Of a stretch of 64,000 nucleotides of DNA, positions 43,883 to 53,107 are shown in pieces; the stretch's first letter is position 1; each line of letters starts with the position of its first letter. The notes beneath the pieces were generated by a model. The model had not been told where the DNA came from. It made no database searches and saw nothing but the letters and a program-made list of their open reading frames with translations. The DNA comes from an uncultured Paracoccaceae bacterium. Its GTDB lineage: Bacteria; Pseudomonadota; Alphaproteobacteria; Rhodobacterales; Rhodobacteraceae. The DNA is taken from NCBI GenBank assembly GCA_947503935.1, contig CANNFR010000011.1, positions 1 to 64,000 on the forward strand, written 5' to 3'. Both the position numbers and the translations under genes were made by a program.

Positions 43883-44763
43883 TGGCAAGCAAGGCGCAAG
43901 CCCGCTCACTACCGCTACGCTTGTTCGCTATCGCGTTCCTGGTGCTGTGGATGCTGCTGGCGGCGTTTCCGTTTCTCTGGACGCTTTGGGGGTCGTTCAA
44001 GGTTGAGGGCGATTTCTTCTCAAAGGCCGACTGGGCCTATGCGATCTTCGGCACGCGCACCCAGGTGGAAACCGGCGGGGCCTTCACTGGCCAGGGCTAT
44101 TACGGCGCCTGGGTGCAGGAGGATTTCTGGCGCGCGGTTCTGAATACCTCGCTGGTCTGCCTTTTCGTCGTCACCATCTCGCTGACCTTCGGGACGCTCG
44201 GGGGCTACGCCCTGTCGCGCTCGACCTATCGCTACACGTTCTGGTTTCTGATCATCGCGTTGATCTTTCGCGCGATGCCGCCGATCACGCTTGTGTCGGG
44301 GTATCTGCCGGTGTTTTTCCAGTGGAACCTCTGGGGCCATCTGCCCACCGCGATCATCGTGCTGGTGGCGATTAACCAGCCCTTCACGCTTTGGATGCTG
44401 CATTCGTTCTTCAAGAACATCCCCAAGGACCTTGATGAGAGCGCGATGGTCGATGGCTGCAACCGCTTCCAGGCGTTCCGCCATGTGATCATTCCGGTGA
44501 TGTGGCCGGGGGTGATCACGACGGGGCTGTTCTCGTTCCTTCTGGCCTATAACGATTTCGCGGTGACGGCGATGATCCTCGACCAGCAGAACCAGACCAT
44601 GGTGCCCAAGATCGCAAGCTTCCTCGGCACCACGCAGACCAAAGGCAACGTGATGTTCGCGGTGGCGGCGGTGGTCTCGGCCACGGCGCCCTTGTTCATC
44701 ATGATCATGTTCTTCCAGCGCCAGATCGTTTCTGGCCTTACGGCAGGGGCTGTGAAGGGGTGA
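43882..44763 (+). CDS. ABC importer permease 2 (MalG/UgpE type)
   Basis: From the ATG at 43882 this gives 293 residues with six membrane helices and the EAA motif DESAMVDGCNRFQAFRHVIIPVMWPG near 187-212. It pairs with permease 1 in the importer. A GTG three bases earlier is also in frame. The end overlaps or abuts the SnoaL-like gene. Confidence 0.92.
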   Translation: MASKAQARSLPLRLFAIAFLVLWMLLAAFPFLWTLWGSFKVEGDFFSKADWAYAIFGTRTQVETGGAFTGQGYYGAWVQEDFWRAVLNTSLVCLFVVTISLTFGTLGGYALSRSTYRYTFWFLIIALIFRAMPPITLVSGYLPVFFQWNLWGHLPTAIIVLVAINQPFTLWMLHSFFKNIPKDLDESAMVDGCNRFQAFRHVIIPVMWPGVITTGLFSFLLAYNDFAVTAMILDQQNQTMVPKIASFLGTTQTKGNVMFAVAAVVSATAPLFIMIMFFQRQIVSGLTAGAVKG

Positions 44764-44765
44764 GC

Positions 44766-45794
44766 ATGGTGGATTTCCAGGCCGAGAAGGCGCTGGTGCT
44801 GGCGCAATACGAGGCCATGGCCGGGGCCACGCCTGAGACGGTCGCAAGCCTTCTCGCCGAACGCACGGCGTCCGACTGGCACTGGCGCGGCATGCATCCG
44901 TTTCACGAACAACGGGGGCCCGAGGCTGTGGCGCAGGCTTTCTGGGGCCCGTTTCTGACAGCGATGGCCCGGGTACAACGACGCCAGGACATCTTCTTTG
45001 CGGGCCTGAACCAGATTGATGGCTTCCGATCGGTCTGGGTGGTGTCGATGGGGCACCTGATGGGCCTTTTCGATGCGCCGTTTCTGGGCATCCCGCCGAC
45101 CCGAAAAATCGCCATGCTGCGCTATGCTGAGTTCAACCGCGTCGAGGGCGGGCGCATCGTGGAAACCGCGCTGTTCTGCGACCTTCTGCACCTGATGCGG
45201 CAGGCGGGCCTCAACCCCCTGCCGCCGCAGACGGCCGCGCATCTGGTGCCGCCGGGGCCCGCCACCCATGACGGCCTGATCTTCCGGCCGCAAGACGGGG
45301 CCGAGGGTGAAGCCACGCTCGACCTGATCAACCGGATGATCGGCGACATCGCGGCCAATTCGAATGCGCCCGATGTGGTCGTTCCGCGCGATCCCGACCC
45401 GCGGGACGAGCTGTCGCGCAGCTGGCACGACGATATGATCTGGTGGGGGCCCGAGGGGATCGGTGCGACCTATACGATCGACCGCTACATCGAACAGCAC
45501 CAGCGCCCGTTCCGCACCCAGATCAAGGACCGCATGTTCAACGGCCACATCGCCAAGTTGGCCGAGGGCGATTACGGCGGGTTCTTCGGCTGGCCGAACC
45601 TGACGCTGACGCCGACCGGCGGCTATATGGGGCTACCGGCTAACGGCCTTGGCACAGCCGACATGCGCGTGGTCGACATCTATCGCCGCGCGGGCGACAA
45701 GTTGGCCGAAAACTGGGTTTTCATCGACATGCTGCATTTTTTGAACATGCAGGGCCTCGACGTGTTGGTGCGCTTGCCAGTGGCGCGGCCATAA
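44766..45794 (+). CDS. Tandem SnoaL/NTF2-like protein
   Basis: From the ATG at 44766 (GGGG five bases upstream) this gives 342 residues; GTG at 44760 overlapping the permease stop is an alternative. Two NTF2-like domains are visible: about 20-145 (DWHWRGMHPFHEQRGPEAVAQAFWGPF, then LRYAEFNRVEGGRIVET) and 215-335 (WHDDMIWWGPEGIGATYTIDRYIEQ, then DIYRRAGDKLAENWVFIDMLHFL). The layout parallels the protein at 35001. Being co-transcribed with the importer, it probably acts early on the substrate. Confidence 0.82.
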   Translation: MVDFQAEKALVLAQYEAMAGATPETVASLLAERTASDWHWRGMHPFHEQRGPEAVAQAFWGPFLTAMARVQRRQDIFFAGLNQIDGFRSVWVVSMGHLMGLFDAPFLGIPPTRKIAMLRYAEFNRVEGGRIVETALFCDLLHLMRQAGLNPLPPQTAAHLVPPGPATHDGLIFRPQDGAEGEATLDLINRMIGDIAANSNAPDVVVPRDPDPRDELSRSWHDDMIWWGPEGIGATYTIDRYIEQHQRPFRTQIKDRMFNGHIAKLAEGDYGGFFGWPNLTLTPTGGYMGLPANGLGTADMRVVDIYRRAGDKLAENWVFIDMLHFLNMQGLDVLVRLPVARP

Positions 45795-45877
45795 AGCCGT
45801 CTTGGCCCGTCAAAAGACTTTTACAAACCTGACATAGATGCCTACCGTGATGTCATAAAAAGTCAGGGAGGAATGAC

Positions 45878-46849
45878 ATGAAAACGATGGCGCTATTTTC
45901 GACGGTGGCCACGGTTGTGATGCTGGGGGCGCTGCCCGCCATGGCGCAGGAGGATTGCCCGAGGGGTGATCTGGACCAACGCTTTTGCGACCGGGATGGC
46001 GACTTGCTGGCCGACGTGCCGACGGACGAGTCCGAGTGGCTCGACCCCGACACCTTGATCTTCGCCTACACCCCGGTGGAAGACCCCGCCGTCTATCGCG
46101 AGGCTTGGGCCGATTTTCTGACCCATCTGACCGAGGCGACCGGCAAGGAAGTGGTCTTTTTCCCGGTCCAATCGAACGCCGCCCAGATTGAGGCGATGCG
46201 CTCGGGCCGCTTGCATATCGCGGGCTTCAATACCGGCTCGAACCCTTTGGCGGTGAATTGCGCGGGCTTCCGGCCGTTCACGATCATGGCCGCCGAGGAT
46301 GGCAGCTTCGGCTACGAGATGGAGATCATCACGCACCCGGAATCAGGAATTTCCGAGATTGCGGATATCAAGGGCGGCCAGCTGGCCTTTACCTCGCCCA
46401 CCTCGAATTCAGGTTTCAAGGCGCCGTCGGCGATCCTGAAAAGCGACTTCGAGATGGAGGCCGAGCGTGATTTTGAACCGGTCTTCTCGGGCAAGCACGA
46501 CAACTCGATCCTCGGCGTGGCTAACAGGGATTACCCGGCCGCGGCAGTGGCCAATTCGGTTCTGGCACGCATGTTGGAACGCGATGTCGTGTCCGAGGAT
46601 CAGTTGGTCTCGATCTACAAATCGCAGACCTTCCCGACCACGGGTTACGGGGTAGCCTACAACCTCAAGCCCGAATTGCAGGACCAGATCCGCGAGGCGT
46701 TCTTTAGCTTCGATTGGGACGGCACATCCCTGCAGGAGGAGTTTGAGAAGAACGGCGAGGCGCAGTTTCTTGAGATGACCTACCAGGAATTCTGGGACGT
46801 GATCCGCAAGATTGACGCGGCCAACGACGTCTCTTACGCCTGCGAATGA
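45878..46849 (+). CDS. phnD: Phosphonate/phosphate-ester ABC binding protein
   Basis: The 323-residue protein has a signal peptide (about 1-23, ending AMA before QEDC). The PhnD family fold shows LIFAYTPVEDPAVYREAW, then SGRLHIAGFNTGS and IKGGQLAFTSPTSNSGFKAP, which line the phosphonate pocket. The N-terminus carries DRDGDLLADVPTD, resembling an EF-hand or type-3-repeat calcium loop. It starts an operon with phnC, two phnE and a HAD phosphatase. The ligand could be phosphonate, phosphite or an organic phosphate ester. Confidence 0.9.
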   Translation: MKTMALFSTVATVVMLGALPAMAQEDCPRGDLDQRFCDRDGDLLADVPTDESEWLDPDTLIFAYTPVEDPAVYREAWADFLTHLTEATGKEVVFFPVQSNAAQIEAMRSGRLHIAGFNTGSNPLAVNCAGFRPFTIMAAEDGSFGYEMEIITHPESGISEIADIKGGQLAFTSPTSNSGFKAPSAILKSDFEMEAERDFEPVFSGKHDNSILGVANRDYPAAAVANSVLARMLERDVVSEDQLVSIYKSQTFPTTGYGVAYNLKPELQDQIREAFFSFDWDGTSLQEEFEKNGEAQFLEMTYQEFWDVIRKIDAANDVSYACE

Positions 46850-46857
46850 TCATGGCA

Positions 46858-46887
46858 GCGGCGGCCCTTTGGGGAAGGGGCCGCCGC
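46858..46887 (+). terminator. Intercistronic GC-rich hairpin between phnD and phnC
   Basis: A perfect ten-pair stem (GCGGCGGCCC with GGGCCGCCGC) around a ten-base loop lies eight bases after the phnD stop. There is no T run, so it more likely stabilises the phnD message or dampens read-through than terminates fully. This is a common device for high expression of a binding protein. Confidence 0.65.
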
Positions 46888-46919
46888 ACCCAATGATATA
46901 ATGTACGAGGGGGCGGGAC

Positions 46920-47699
46920 ATGCTGCGGCTGGAGAAGCTGACCAAGACATACAAAACCGGGGATCAGGCGCTGAAGGCCGTCGATCTGGACGTGCCCAAA
47001 GGCCAGGTTCTGGCCCTGATCGGCCCGTCCGGCGCGGGCAAATCCACCTTGATCCGCTGCATCAACCGCCTGGTCGAGCCCACCAGCGGCAAGGTCTGGC
47101 TGGGCGAGACCGAGTTGACCGGCCTCGGTTCCGGTGCGCTCAGGCGTGAGCGGCGGCGCATGGGGATGATCTTTCAGGAATATGCGCTGGTCGAACGTCT
47201 GACGGTGATGGAAAACGTGCTGTCGGGCCGTTTGGGCTATGTCGGCTTCTGGCGCAGTCTGGCGCGGCGGTTCCCGCAGTCGGACGTGGACGAGGCGTTT
47301 CGCCTGCTGGACCGCGTGGGTCTGTTGCAGATGGCCGATAAGCGCGCGGATGAGCTGTCGGGTGGCCAGCGCCAGCGCGTGGGCATCTGCCGCGCGCTGA
47401 TCCAGAACCCGGCCTTGTTGCTGGTCGATGAACCGACCGCCAGCCTCGACCCCAAGACCAGCCGCCAGATCATGCGCCTGATCTGCGAGCTTTGCGCCGA
47501 GCGGGATCTGGCCGCGATCATCAACATCCATGACGTGGCCCTGGCGCAGATGTTTGTGCAGCGCGTCATCGGCCTGCGCTTTGGCGCGGTCGAATTCGAC
47601 GGCCCGCCAGAGGCGCTGACGCCCGATGTGCTGACGACGATTTATGGCGAAGAAGATTGGCACGCGACGATCAAGAAAGATGACGAGGCCGTCGCATGA
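46920..47699 (+). CDS. phnC: Phosphonate-type ABC transporter ATPase
   Basis: The 259-residue protein is a PhnC-type ATPase: Walker [10 protein letters not shown], signature [14 protein letters not shown], Walker [13 protein letters not shown], and a switch His in [34 protein letters not shown] is characteristic of the family. It energises uptake with the two PhnE permeases. It overlaps the first phnE by four bases. Confidence 0.94.
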   Translation: MLRLEKLTKTYKTGDQALKAVDLDVPKGQVLALIGPSGAGKSTLIRCINRLVEPTSGKVWLGETELTGLGSGALRRERRRMGMIFQEYALVERLTVMENVLSGRLGYVGFWRSLARRFPQSDVDEAFRLLDRVGLLQMADKRADELSGGQRQRVGICRALIQNPALLLVDEPTASLDPKTSRQIMRLICELCAERDLAAIINIHDVALAQMFVQRVIGLRFGAVEFDGPPEALTPDVLTTIYGEEDWHATIKKDDEAVA

Positions 47700-48517
47700 A
47701 CGGCGAGGCCACCGAACTGAACGCCTATCTGGGCAAGCGCTGGAGGCGCCCGCCGATGATCAAGCGGCCATGGCTGCGCTGGCTTCTGATCATCGGTGGC
47801 CTGGCCTATCTGGTCGCCGCCATCGCCTCGGTCGAGGTGAACTGGTCGCGCGTCTACGAGGGGCTCGACCGGGGCGGGGCCTTCATCATGTCGTTCACGC
47901 AGCCCGATTTCACCACCCGCGCGGGCGACATTTGGGAAGGGCTGTTGGAGAGCATCATCATGACTGTCGCGGCCTCGGTCGTCGGCATCCTGATTTCCAT
48001 CCCCATCGGCCTTGGGGCTGCGCGCAACATCGCGCCCCTTCCGGTCTACATGATCTGCCGTGGCATCGTCGCGATCAGCCGCGCCTTGCAGGAAATCATC
48101 GTGGCGATCTTGCTGGTTGCGATCTTCGGCTTCGGGCCGCTAGCGGGCTTTCTCACCCTGTCCTTCGCGACCATCGGGTTCCTGTCGAAGCTGCTGGCCG
48201 AGGATATCGAGGCGATGGATCGGAGCCAGGCCGAAGCCGTTCGCGCCACTGGGGCCCGCTGGACCCAATGGATCAACTATGGGGTGCAGCCGCAGGTGAT
48301 CCCGCGCCTCGTGGGCCTGTCGATCTATCGCGTCGACATCAATTTCCGGGAAAGCGCCATTTTGGGGCTGGTCGGCGCCGGGGGCATTGGGGCCACGCTG
48401 AACACCGCGTTCGACCGCTACGAATTCGACACGGCAGCGGCCATCCTGATCCTGATCATCGGGATCGTCATGGCGCTGGAATACATCTCGGGCATTGTCC
48501 GGGCGAGGGTGCAGTAA
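47696..48517 (+). CDS. phnE: Phosphonate-type ABC permease (first PhnE)
   Basis: The 273-residue protein has an N-terminal cytoplasmic stretch, then about five to six helices. The permease EAA region is [28 protein letters not shown], followed by [17 protein letters not shown], typical of PhnE. It heterodimerises with the second PhnE. The stop shares a base with the next ATG (TAATG). Confidence 0.93.
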   Translation: MNGEATELNAYLGKRWRRPPMIKRPWLRWLLIIGGLAYLVAAIASVEVNWSRVYEGLDRGGAFIMSFTQPDFTTRAGDIWEGLLESIIMTVAASVVGILISIPIGLGAARNIAPLPVYMICRGIVAISRALQEIIVAILLVAIFGFGPLAGFLTLSFATIGFLSKLLAEDIEAMDRSQAEAVRATGARWTQWINYGVQPQVIPRLVGLSIYRVDINFRESAILGLVGAGGIGATLNTAFDRYEFDTAAAILILIIGIVMALEYISGIVRARVQ

Positions 48518-49335
48518 TGCCGGTGACAGACCTTTCCGACGGCACCCGCATCTGGCAGCGCCGCAGCCAGCGCGAGGCGCTGACCCATTGGGCGATCTGG
48601 CTGGTCGGGGTGGCGATTTTCGTCTGGTGCTGGAACTGGATCTCGGACCAGACCACCTGGCCCTTCGTCTGGGACGCCCCGCGCATCGCGGGCGATATCC
48701 TGACCCGCGCCACCCCACCTCGCTGGTCGTATATGGAGCAGCTCTGGTGGCCGATCTGGGACACCATCAACATCGCGACCCTGGGCACGCTGATCGCCTT
48801 GGTCATGGCGGTGCCGGTGGCCTTCATGGCCGCGCGCAACACCACGCCATCGGCCCTGTTTGTCCGGCCCATCGCGCTCCTCATCATCGTATCGACCCGG
48901 TCGATCAACTCGCTGATCTGGGCGCTTTTGCTGATCGCGATCATCGGGCCGGGCGTATTTGCCGGCATCATTGCCATCGCGATCCGGTCGATCGGGTTCT
49001 GCGCCAAGCTGCTTTACGAGGCGATTGAAGAGATCGATCGCACACAGGTCGAGGCGATCACCGCCACTGGCGCCAGCCGTTGGCAGGTGATGGCCTACGG
49101 CATCGTGCCGCAGATCCTGCCGGCCTTTGCTGGCATCTCGGTCTTCCGCTGGGACATCAACATCCGCGAAAGCACGGTGCTGGGGCTGGTGGGTGCAGGC
49201 GGTATCGGGCTGCAATTGTCAGGATCGCTGAACACCCTGGCCTGGCCGCAGGTCTCGCTGATCCTTCTGGTGATCCTTGTCGCCGTTGTTATCAGCGAAT
49301 GGGTGTCGGCCAAAGTGCGGGGCGCGATCATCTGA
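48517..49335 (+). CDS. phnE: Phosphonate-type ABC permease (second PhnE)
   Basis: From the ATG at 48517 this gives 272 residues with the same architecture as the first PhnE: RTQVEAITATGASRWQVMAYGIVPQILP and [22 protein letters not shown]. Two unequal PhnE subunits are common in this transporter class. TGATG-type coupling joins it to the HAD hydrolase gene. Confidence 0.93.
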   Translation: MPVTDLSDGTRIWQRRSQREALTHWAIWLVGVAIFVWCWNWISDQTTWPFVWDAPRIAGDILTRATPPRWSYMEQLWWPIWDTINIATLGTLIALVMAVPVAFMAARNTTPSALFVRPIALLIIVSTRSINSLIWALLLIAIIGPGVFAGIIAIAIRSIGFCAKLLYEAIEEIDRTQVEAITATGASRWQVMAYGIVPQILPAFAGISVFRWDINIRESTVLGLVGAGGIGLQLSGSLNTLAWPQVSLILLVILVAVVISEWVSAKVRGAII

Positions 49336-50243
49336 TGGAGGGGAGGGCGGACGAGGAATGGGCCTTTCAGGCCTATGAGGCGGTGCGCGGGCGCTTGCCG
49401 CAAGCCACATTTCCCGATCACGCAAAGCAGGTGAACACGCTGGCGGACTTGGCGGATGACGTCGATGTCTTCCTGCTCGATGCCTTCGGCGTGCTGAATA
49501 TCGGCGAACGCGCGATCCCCGGGGCTGCGGCGCGTATCCGGCAATTGCGGGGCATGGGCAAACGCGTGCTTGTGGTGACCAACGCGGCCGGATACCCCAA
49601 GCGGCTGCTGATGCAGCGCTACGAACGTCTGGGCTTTGACTTTACACCCGATGATGTCATCTCAAGCCGCGATACGCTGCTGGCTGCCCTGGCCGATCAG
49701 CCCGCGCGGCATTGGGGCCTTATCGCCTCGCAGCGCTTCGGCGTGGAAGAGCTGGATCATCTCGACACCGAATTCATGGCCGAAGATCCCACCGCCTATG
49801 ATCGGGCCGAGGGGTTCCTCTTCATCGGCGCGGGCGAGTGGACCGAGGCGCGGCAAGCTTTGCTCACGGCCTCGCTGCGCGCCCGGCCCCGGCCGGTGCT
49901 GGTGGGCAATCCCGATATCGTCTCGCCCGGTGATAAGGGTCTGAACCGTGAGCCCGGCCATTACGCCCATCGTTTGGCGGATGAGACAGGCGTCACGCCT
50001 CAATTCTACGGCAAACCCTTTTCCGGCATTTTCGATCTGGCACTTGCGCGGCTAGACCCCGACCAGGACCTCTCGCGCCTCGTAATGGTGGGCGATACCT
50101 TGCAGACCGACATCCTTGGTGGGCGGGCCGCTGGCCTGAAAACGGCGCTTTTGACGGGCTATGGCGCCTTGCGCGGATTGGATATCAACAAGGCGATCCA
50201 AAGCGCGGGGATTGTCCCTCACTACCATATGCCAGAGCCCTGA
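49335..50243 (+). CDS. HAD class IIA phosphatase
   Basis: From the ATG at 49335 this gives 302 residues. The HAD nucleophile motif is VFLLDAFGVLN (Asp about 49). A Thr/Asn motif VLVVTNAAGYPK and the C-terminal MVGDTLQTDILGGRAAGLKTALLTG also match class IIA (NagD-like) enzymes. The second Asp of the usual DxD is replaced by Phe, as in the DLWG-type subgroup. Coupled translation with the transporter suggests it removes phosphate from the imported ester, arguing for an organic phosphate rather than a phosphonate as cargo. That is inference. Confidence 0.85.
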   Translation: MEGRADEEWAFQAYEAVRGRLPQATFPDHAKQVNTLADLADDVDVFLLDAFGVLNIGERAIPGAAARIRQLRGMGKRVLVVTNAAGYPKRLLMQRYERLGFDFTPDDVISSRDTLLAALADQPARHWGLIASQRFGVEELDHLDTEFMAEDPTAYDRAEGFLFIGAGEWTEARQALLTASLRARPRPVLVGNPDIVSPGDKGLNREPGHYAHRLADETGVTPQFYGKPFSGIFDLALARLDPDQDLSRLVMVGDTLQTDILGGRAAGLKTALLTGYGALRGLDINKAIQSAGIVPHYHMPEP

Positions 50244-50466
50244 CTTCAGGGGGGGGTCTGGGGGATCACTCAGGGTCACAGCTTTCACGGGCCGCATTTG
50301 GCGTTCTAATCACCTGATATCTATAGGAAATGAATAACGCCCCGCCTGGGTTTTCATCTTCCATTCATCTGCTTTCGAACACTCTGTTCATGCCCGGGGC
50401 CAAGCGCATGTCATCCCCATGCTCCAGATTTGATGTCATCGGATACCTCCAAAGGGGACATGCAAG

Positions 50467-51531
50467 ATGACCTATATGACAAATCTCGACACCGGCCTTC
50501 TCGACATCGCCAAATGGGCTTTCACCACGCGGCGCGTAAATCGTGACGACGTGCAGCGCCTCTCGCGCGACCTGAACGGCGCACAAGCGGGCGATCTGCT
50601 GCTTTGCAGCATTGCCGAGATCGGTCAGCACAAAAAGATCCAGCTGGCTGACCGGCGCAACTCGGCCAGCTATCCTGGCGACCTGGTGGTGCTGTGTCTC
50701 GGCGACCGCTATGCGCCGGATCAGTTCCAGGCCCGCGCCGAGATTGGCGATGGATACCTTCAGCTGGCCGCCGGCGGCGGTGTGGCGGGCACGATCGAAG
50801 CGGCGCATCATTTCATGGAGGAGCCAACGCTTCTGACGCCGATGGCTCTGCTGATCGGACCAAACGGTGACGCGATGAATGTCGGCGACTACGCCTTGCC
50901 GCAGCGGCCCGCAAACCACGACGTGACGGTGATCGGCGTGTTCGGGGCTTCGATGAACTCGGGCAAGACCACGGCGGCCTCCAGCCTGGCCCATGGTCTG
51001 GTGGCGGCAGGTTATGCGGTGGCAGGTGTCAAGGCCACGGGCACCGGTGCATTCGGCGATTTCAACGCCTTTGAGGATGCCGGCGTGCCGGTTATGGACT
51101 TCACCGACGTGGGCATGGCCACAACCTACCGGCAGCCGATGGCGCGGATTGAGGAAGGGTTCGACACCCTGGTCGCCACGGCCGCCGCAAATGGGGCCGA
51201 GGTGGTGGTGGTCGAGATCGCCGATGGCGTCTTCCAGCAGGAAACCCGCGCCATTCTACGCAAAAGCGCGATCCGCGACCGTCTTGATGGCATCTTGTTC
51301 GCAGCACCCGATGCCCTCAGCGCGCTGGGCGCGGTCGTTGTGCTTGAGGGTCATGGGCTGACGCCCTTTGCAATCTCGGGCATGGTCAGCTGCTCGCCCC
51401 TGGCTGCGGCCGAGGCCGCCGAGGTGACAGGCTTGCCGATCCTCTCGCGTGAGGATCTGTGGAACTCAGCCACCATCGCCGAGACTGTCCGCCCCCTGAT
51501 GCGCAATCGCGAAACACTGAGCGCGGCATGA
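50467..51531 (+). CDS. P-loop NTPase of uncertain function
   Basis: The 354-residue protein has an N-terminal domain with GDLLLCSIAEIGQHKKIQL and a C-terminal P-loop domain with Walker A GVFGASMNSGKTTAASSL (about 158-175). The GxxxxGKTT plus VAGVKATGTGAFGD arrangement recalls MobB/DUF1611-like proteins that load or sort cofactors. I do not recognise it further. It begins a unit with the ABC-like protein downstream (ATGA overlap), and a good ribosome site (AGGGGA) precedes it. The 223-base gap before it should carry the promoter. Confidence 0.6.
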   Translation: MTYMTNLDTGLLDIAKWAFTTRRVNRDDVQRLSRDLNGAQAGDLLLCSIAEIGQHKKIQLADRRNSASYPGDLVVLCLGDRYAPDQFQARAEIGDGYLQLAAGGGVAGTIEAAHHFMEEPTLLTPMALLIGPNGDAMNVGDYALPQRPANHDVTVIGVFGASMNSGKTTAASSLAHGLVAAGYAVAGVKATGTGAFGDFNAFEDAGVPVMDFTDVGMATTYRQPMARIEEGFDTLVATAAANGAEVVVVEIADGVFQQETRAILRKSAIRDRLDGILFAAPDALSALGAVVVLEGHGLTPFAISGMVSCSPLAAAEAAEVTGLPILSREDLWNSATIAETVRPLMRNRETLSAA

Positions 51532-53099
51532 GCCAGCTTCCCGAATTGATGAAAGGGGACCGCGTGAAAGACGCGGTCCTCATCCCTGTTCTCGGTATCC
51601 TGCAGGCCGTCGCGTTGGGTTTTGGGGCGTTCGCTACCCGCGATGCGTTCACCGCGTTGCATGACGGCACCTTGCCCTCCAACGCGACGCTGGCATGGCT
51701 GTTCGGGGCCGGTGCCACCGTCGCCGCCCTGGCCTGGCTGATGCGCCTCAGGGCCGAGGCGATTGGCCAAAGCTACGCAACCGCCCTGCGCCGCGTGCTT
51801 TACGCGCACATCGCGGGCATGTCGCTGAGCACGCTGGAAAAGCGCCGTGTCGGGGCCCTGTCACTGCGCTTTGTCGGCGATCTGTCCGCCGCGCGGAATT
51901 GGTTCGGGCAAGGCCTGCCGCCGATCCTGTCGGCACTGGTCGTCTTGCCGGGGGCGGCCACGGTTCTCTATCTGCTTGATCCGCGTCTGATGCAGATGGC
52001 CGTCGTGCCTTTGGCGCTGACACTGGCCATGATGACGCTGGTGGCCATCGGATTGCAGGCCCGCCATCGCAAATTGCGGACCAGACGCGCGAATATCTCG
52101 ATCTCGATGATGGAGCGGATCGCGATCGCCCCGCAGCTTGACCTGATGGGCCGCACCGGGCACGAGCTTGACGTGCTGGATCAGGACGGTGCGTCCCTGC
52201 GTGAGGATGCACTGGCCCGCATCGGACGGGCGTCATCCTTGCGGTTTCTTGTCGATATCGGCGCGGGGGCTGCGGCGGTTCTGGTATTCCTGACCGCAGG
52301 GCGGCACGGCATCGCACCCGGAACGGTCGCGGCGTCGCTGGCGATCATCGCGATCCTCGTGACACCGCTGAAAGAACTGGCCGGCGCCTGGGACAGGTTC
52401 TGCGCCTGGCGGGTCGCGCGTGGAAAGGCCGAGACCCTGCTTCAAACACCCAGCCAACGCCGCCGGGTCAAACCGCTCGGCAGGCCGGTTTCAGTGCGGA
52501 TTGACGGGCATCGCCAGATCTTCGTTTCGGCAGGCGATCTGGTCGCTCTGCCCGCGGATGCCGATGATGATTTGCTGCGGTTGATAGCGGGCATCGATCA
52601 TTCCGCATCGGTCAGGGTGCATTATGATGATCTGCCCGCCGGTGATCTGCCTGCAATTGCCTATCTCGGCCATCAGGCGCCGGTGCTGCAAGGCACGTTG
52701 CGCCGTGCGGTGACGTTGGGCCTGGCCCCGCGCCCGTCGAAGGACAAGGTCCTCGCCGCCCTGAAAGCTTTCGGCATCGCCCATCTTGCCGACGGTTCGA
52801 AGGGCCTGCGCCAAAGGGTTTCCGAGGGCGCGCGCAACCTCTCGGTCGCCGAGGCGCTGCGGCTGGAATTGACCCGCGCGGTTCTTGGCGCCCCCGATCT
52901 CATCCTGATCGAGGCGCACCGCCTGGCCGCCGATCCCAATGCTGCGGCCCTGCTTAGACAATTGCGTCAGGCAACAGGTGCGACGATCATCGTGCGCGGC
53001 ATCGACATCGCCACCGCCTGGCACAAGGACTTGCGGGTTGTCTCATCGACAGCCTCGAGAAAGATGCTATCATCTCGACCATCAATCACGGCCGGATAG
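51528..53099 (+). CDS. ABC-exporter-like membrane protein with degenerate ATPase domain
   Basis: From the ATG at 51528 this gives 523 residues. Residues about 15-310 form a six-helix type-I exporter membrane domain (RRVLYAHIAGMSLSTLEKRRVGALSLRFVGDLSAARNWFG is the typical intracellular loop). The nucleotide-binding domain that follows has lost its motifs: Walker A reads SAGDLVALPADADDDLLR with no GKS/T, the signature reads ARNLSVAEALRLEL, and Walker B reads DLILIEAH, lacking the DE pair. It should not hydrolyse ATP alone and may be a structural half or a sensor. The P-loop protein upstream might supply nucleotide binding, which is speculative. Confidence 0.75.
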   Translation: MSQLPELMKGDRVKDAVLIPVLGILQAVALGFGAFATRDAFTALHDGTLPSNATLAWLFGAGATVAALAWLMRLRAEAIGQSYATALRRVLYAHIAGMSLSTLEKRRVGALSLRFVGDLSAARNWFGQGLPPILSALVVLPGAATVLYLLDPRLMQMAVVPLALTLAMMTLVAIGLQARHRKLRTRRANISISMMERIAIAPQLDLMGRTGHELDVLDQDGASLREDALARIGRASSLRFLVDIGAGAAAVLVFLTAGRHGIAPGTVAASLAIIAILVTPLKELAGAWDRFCAWRVARGKAETLLQTPSQRRRVKPLGRPVSVRIDGHRQIFVSAGDLVALPADADDDLLRLIAGIDHSASVRVHYDDLPAGDLPAIAYLGHQAPVLQGTLRRAVTLGLAPRPSKDKVLAALKAFGIAHLADGSKGLRQRVSEGARNLSVAEALRLELTRAVLGAPDLILIEAHRLAADPNAAALLRQLRQATGATIIVRGIDIATAWHKDLRVVSSTASRKMLSSRPSITAG

Positions 53100-53107
53100 C
53101 AAAACCC

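Noticed and set aside
45826-45870. PhoB-box-like TGACAT and TGTCAT upstream of phnD
   Set aside because: Only one clean TGTCAT half-site (45851-45856) is present; the 11-base spacing of direct repeats expected for a Pho box is not met.
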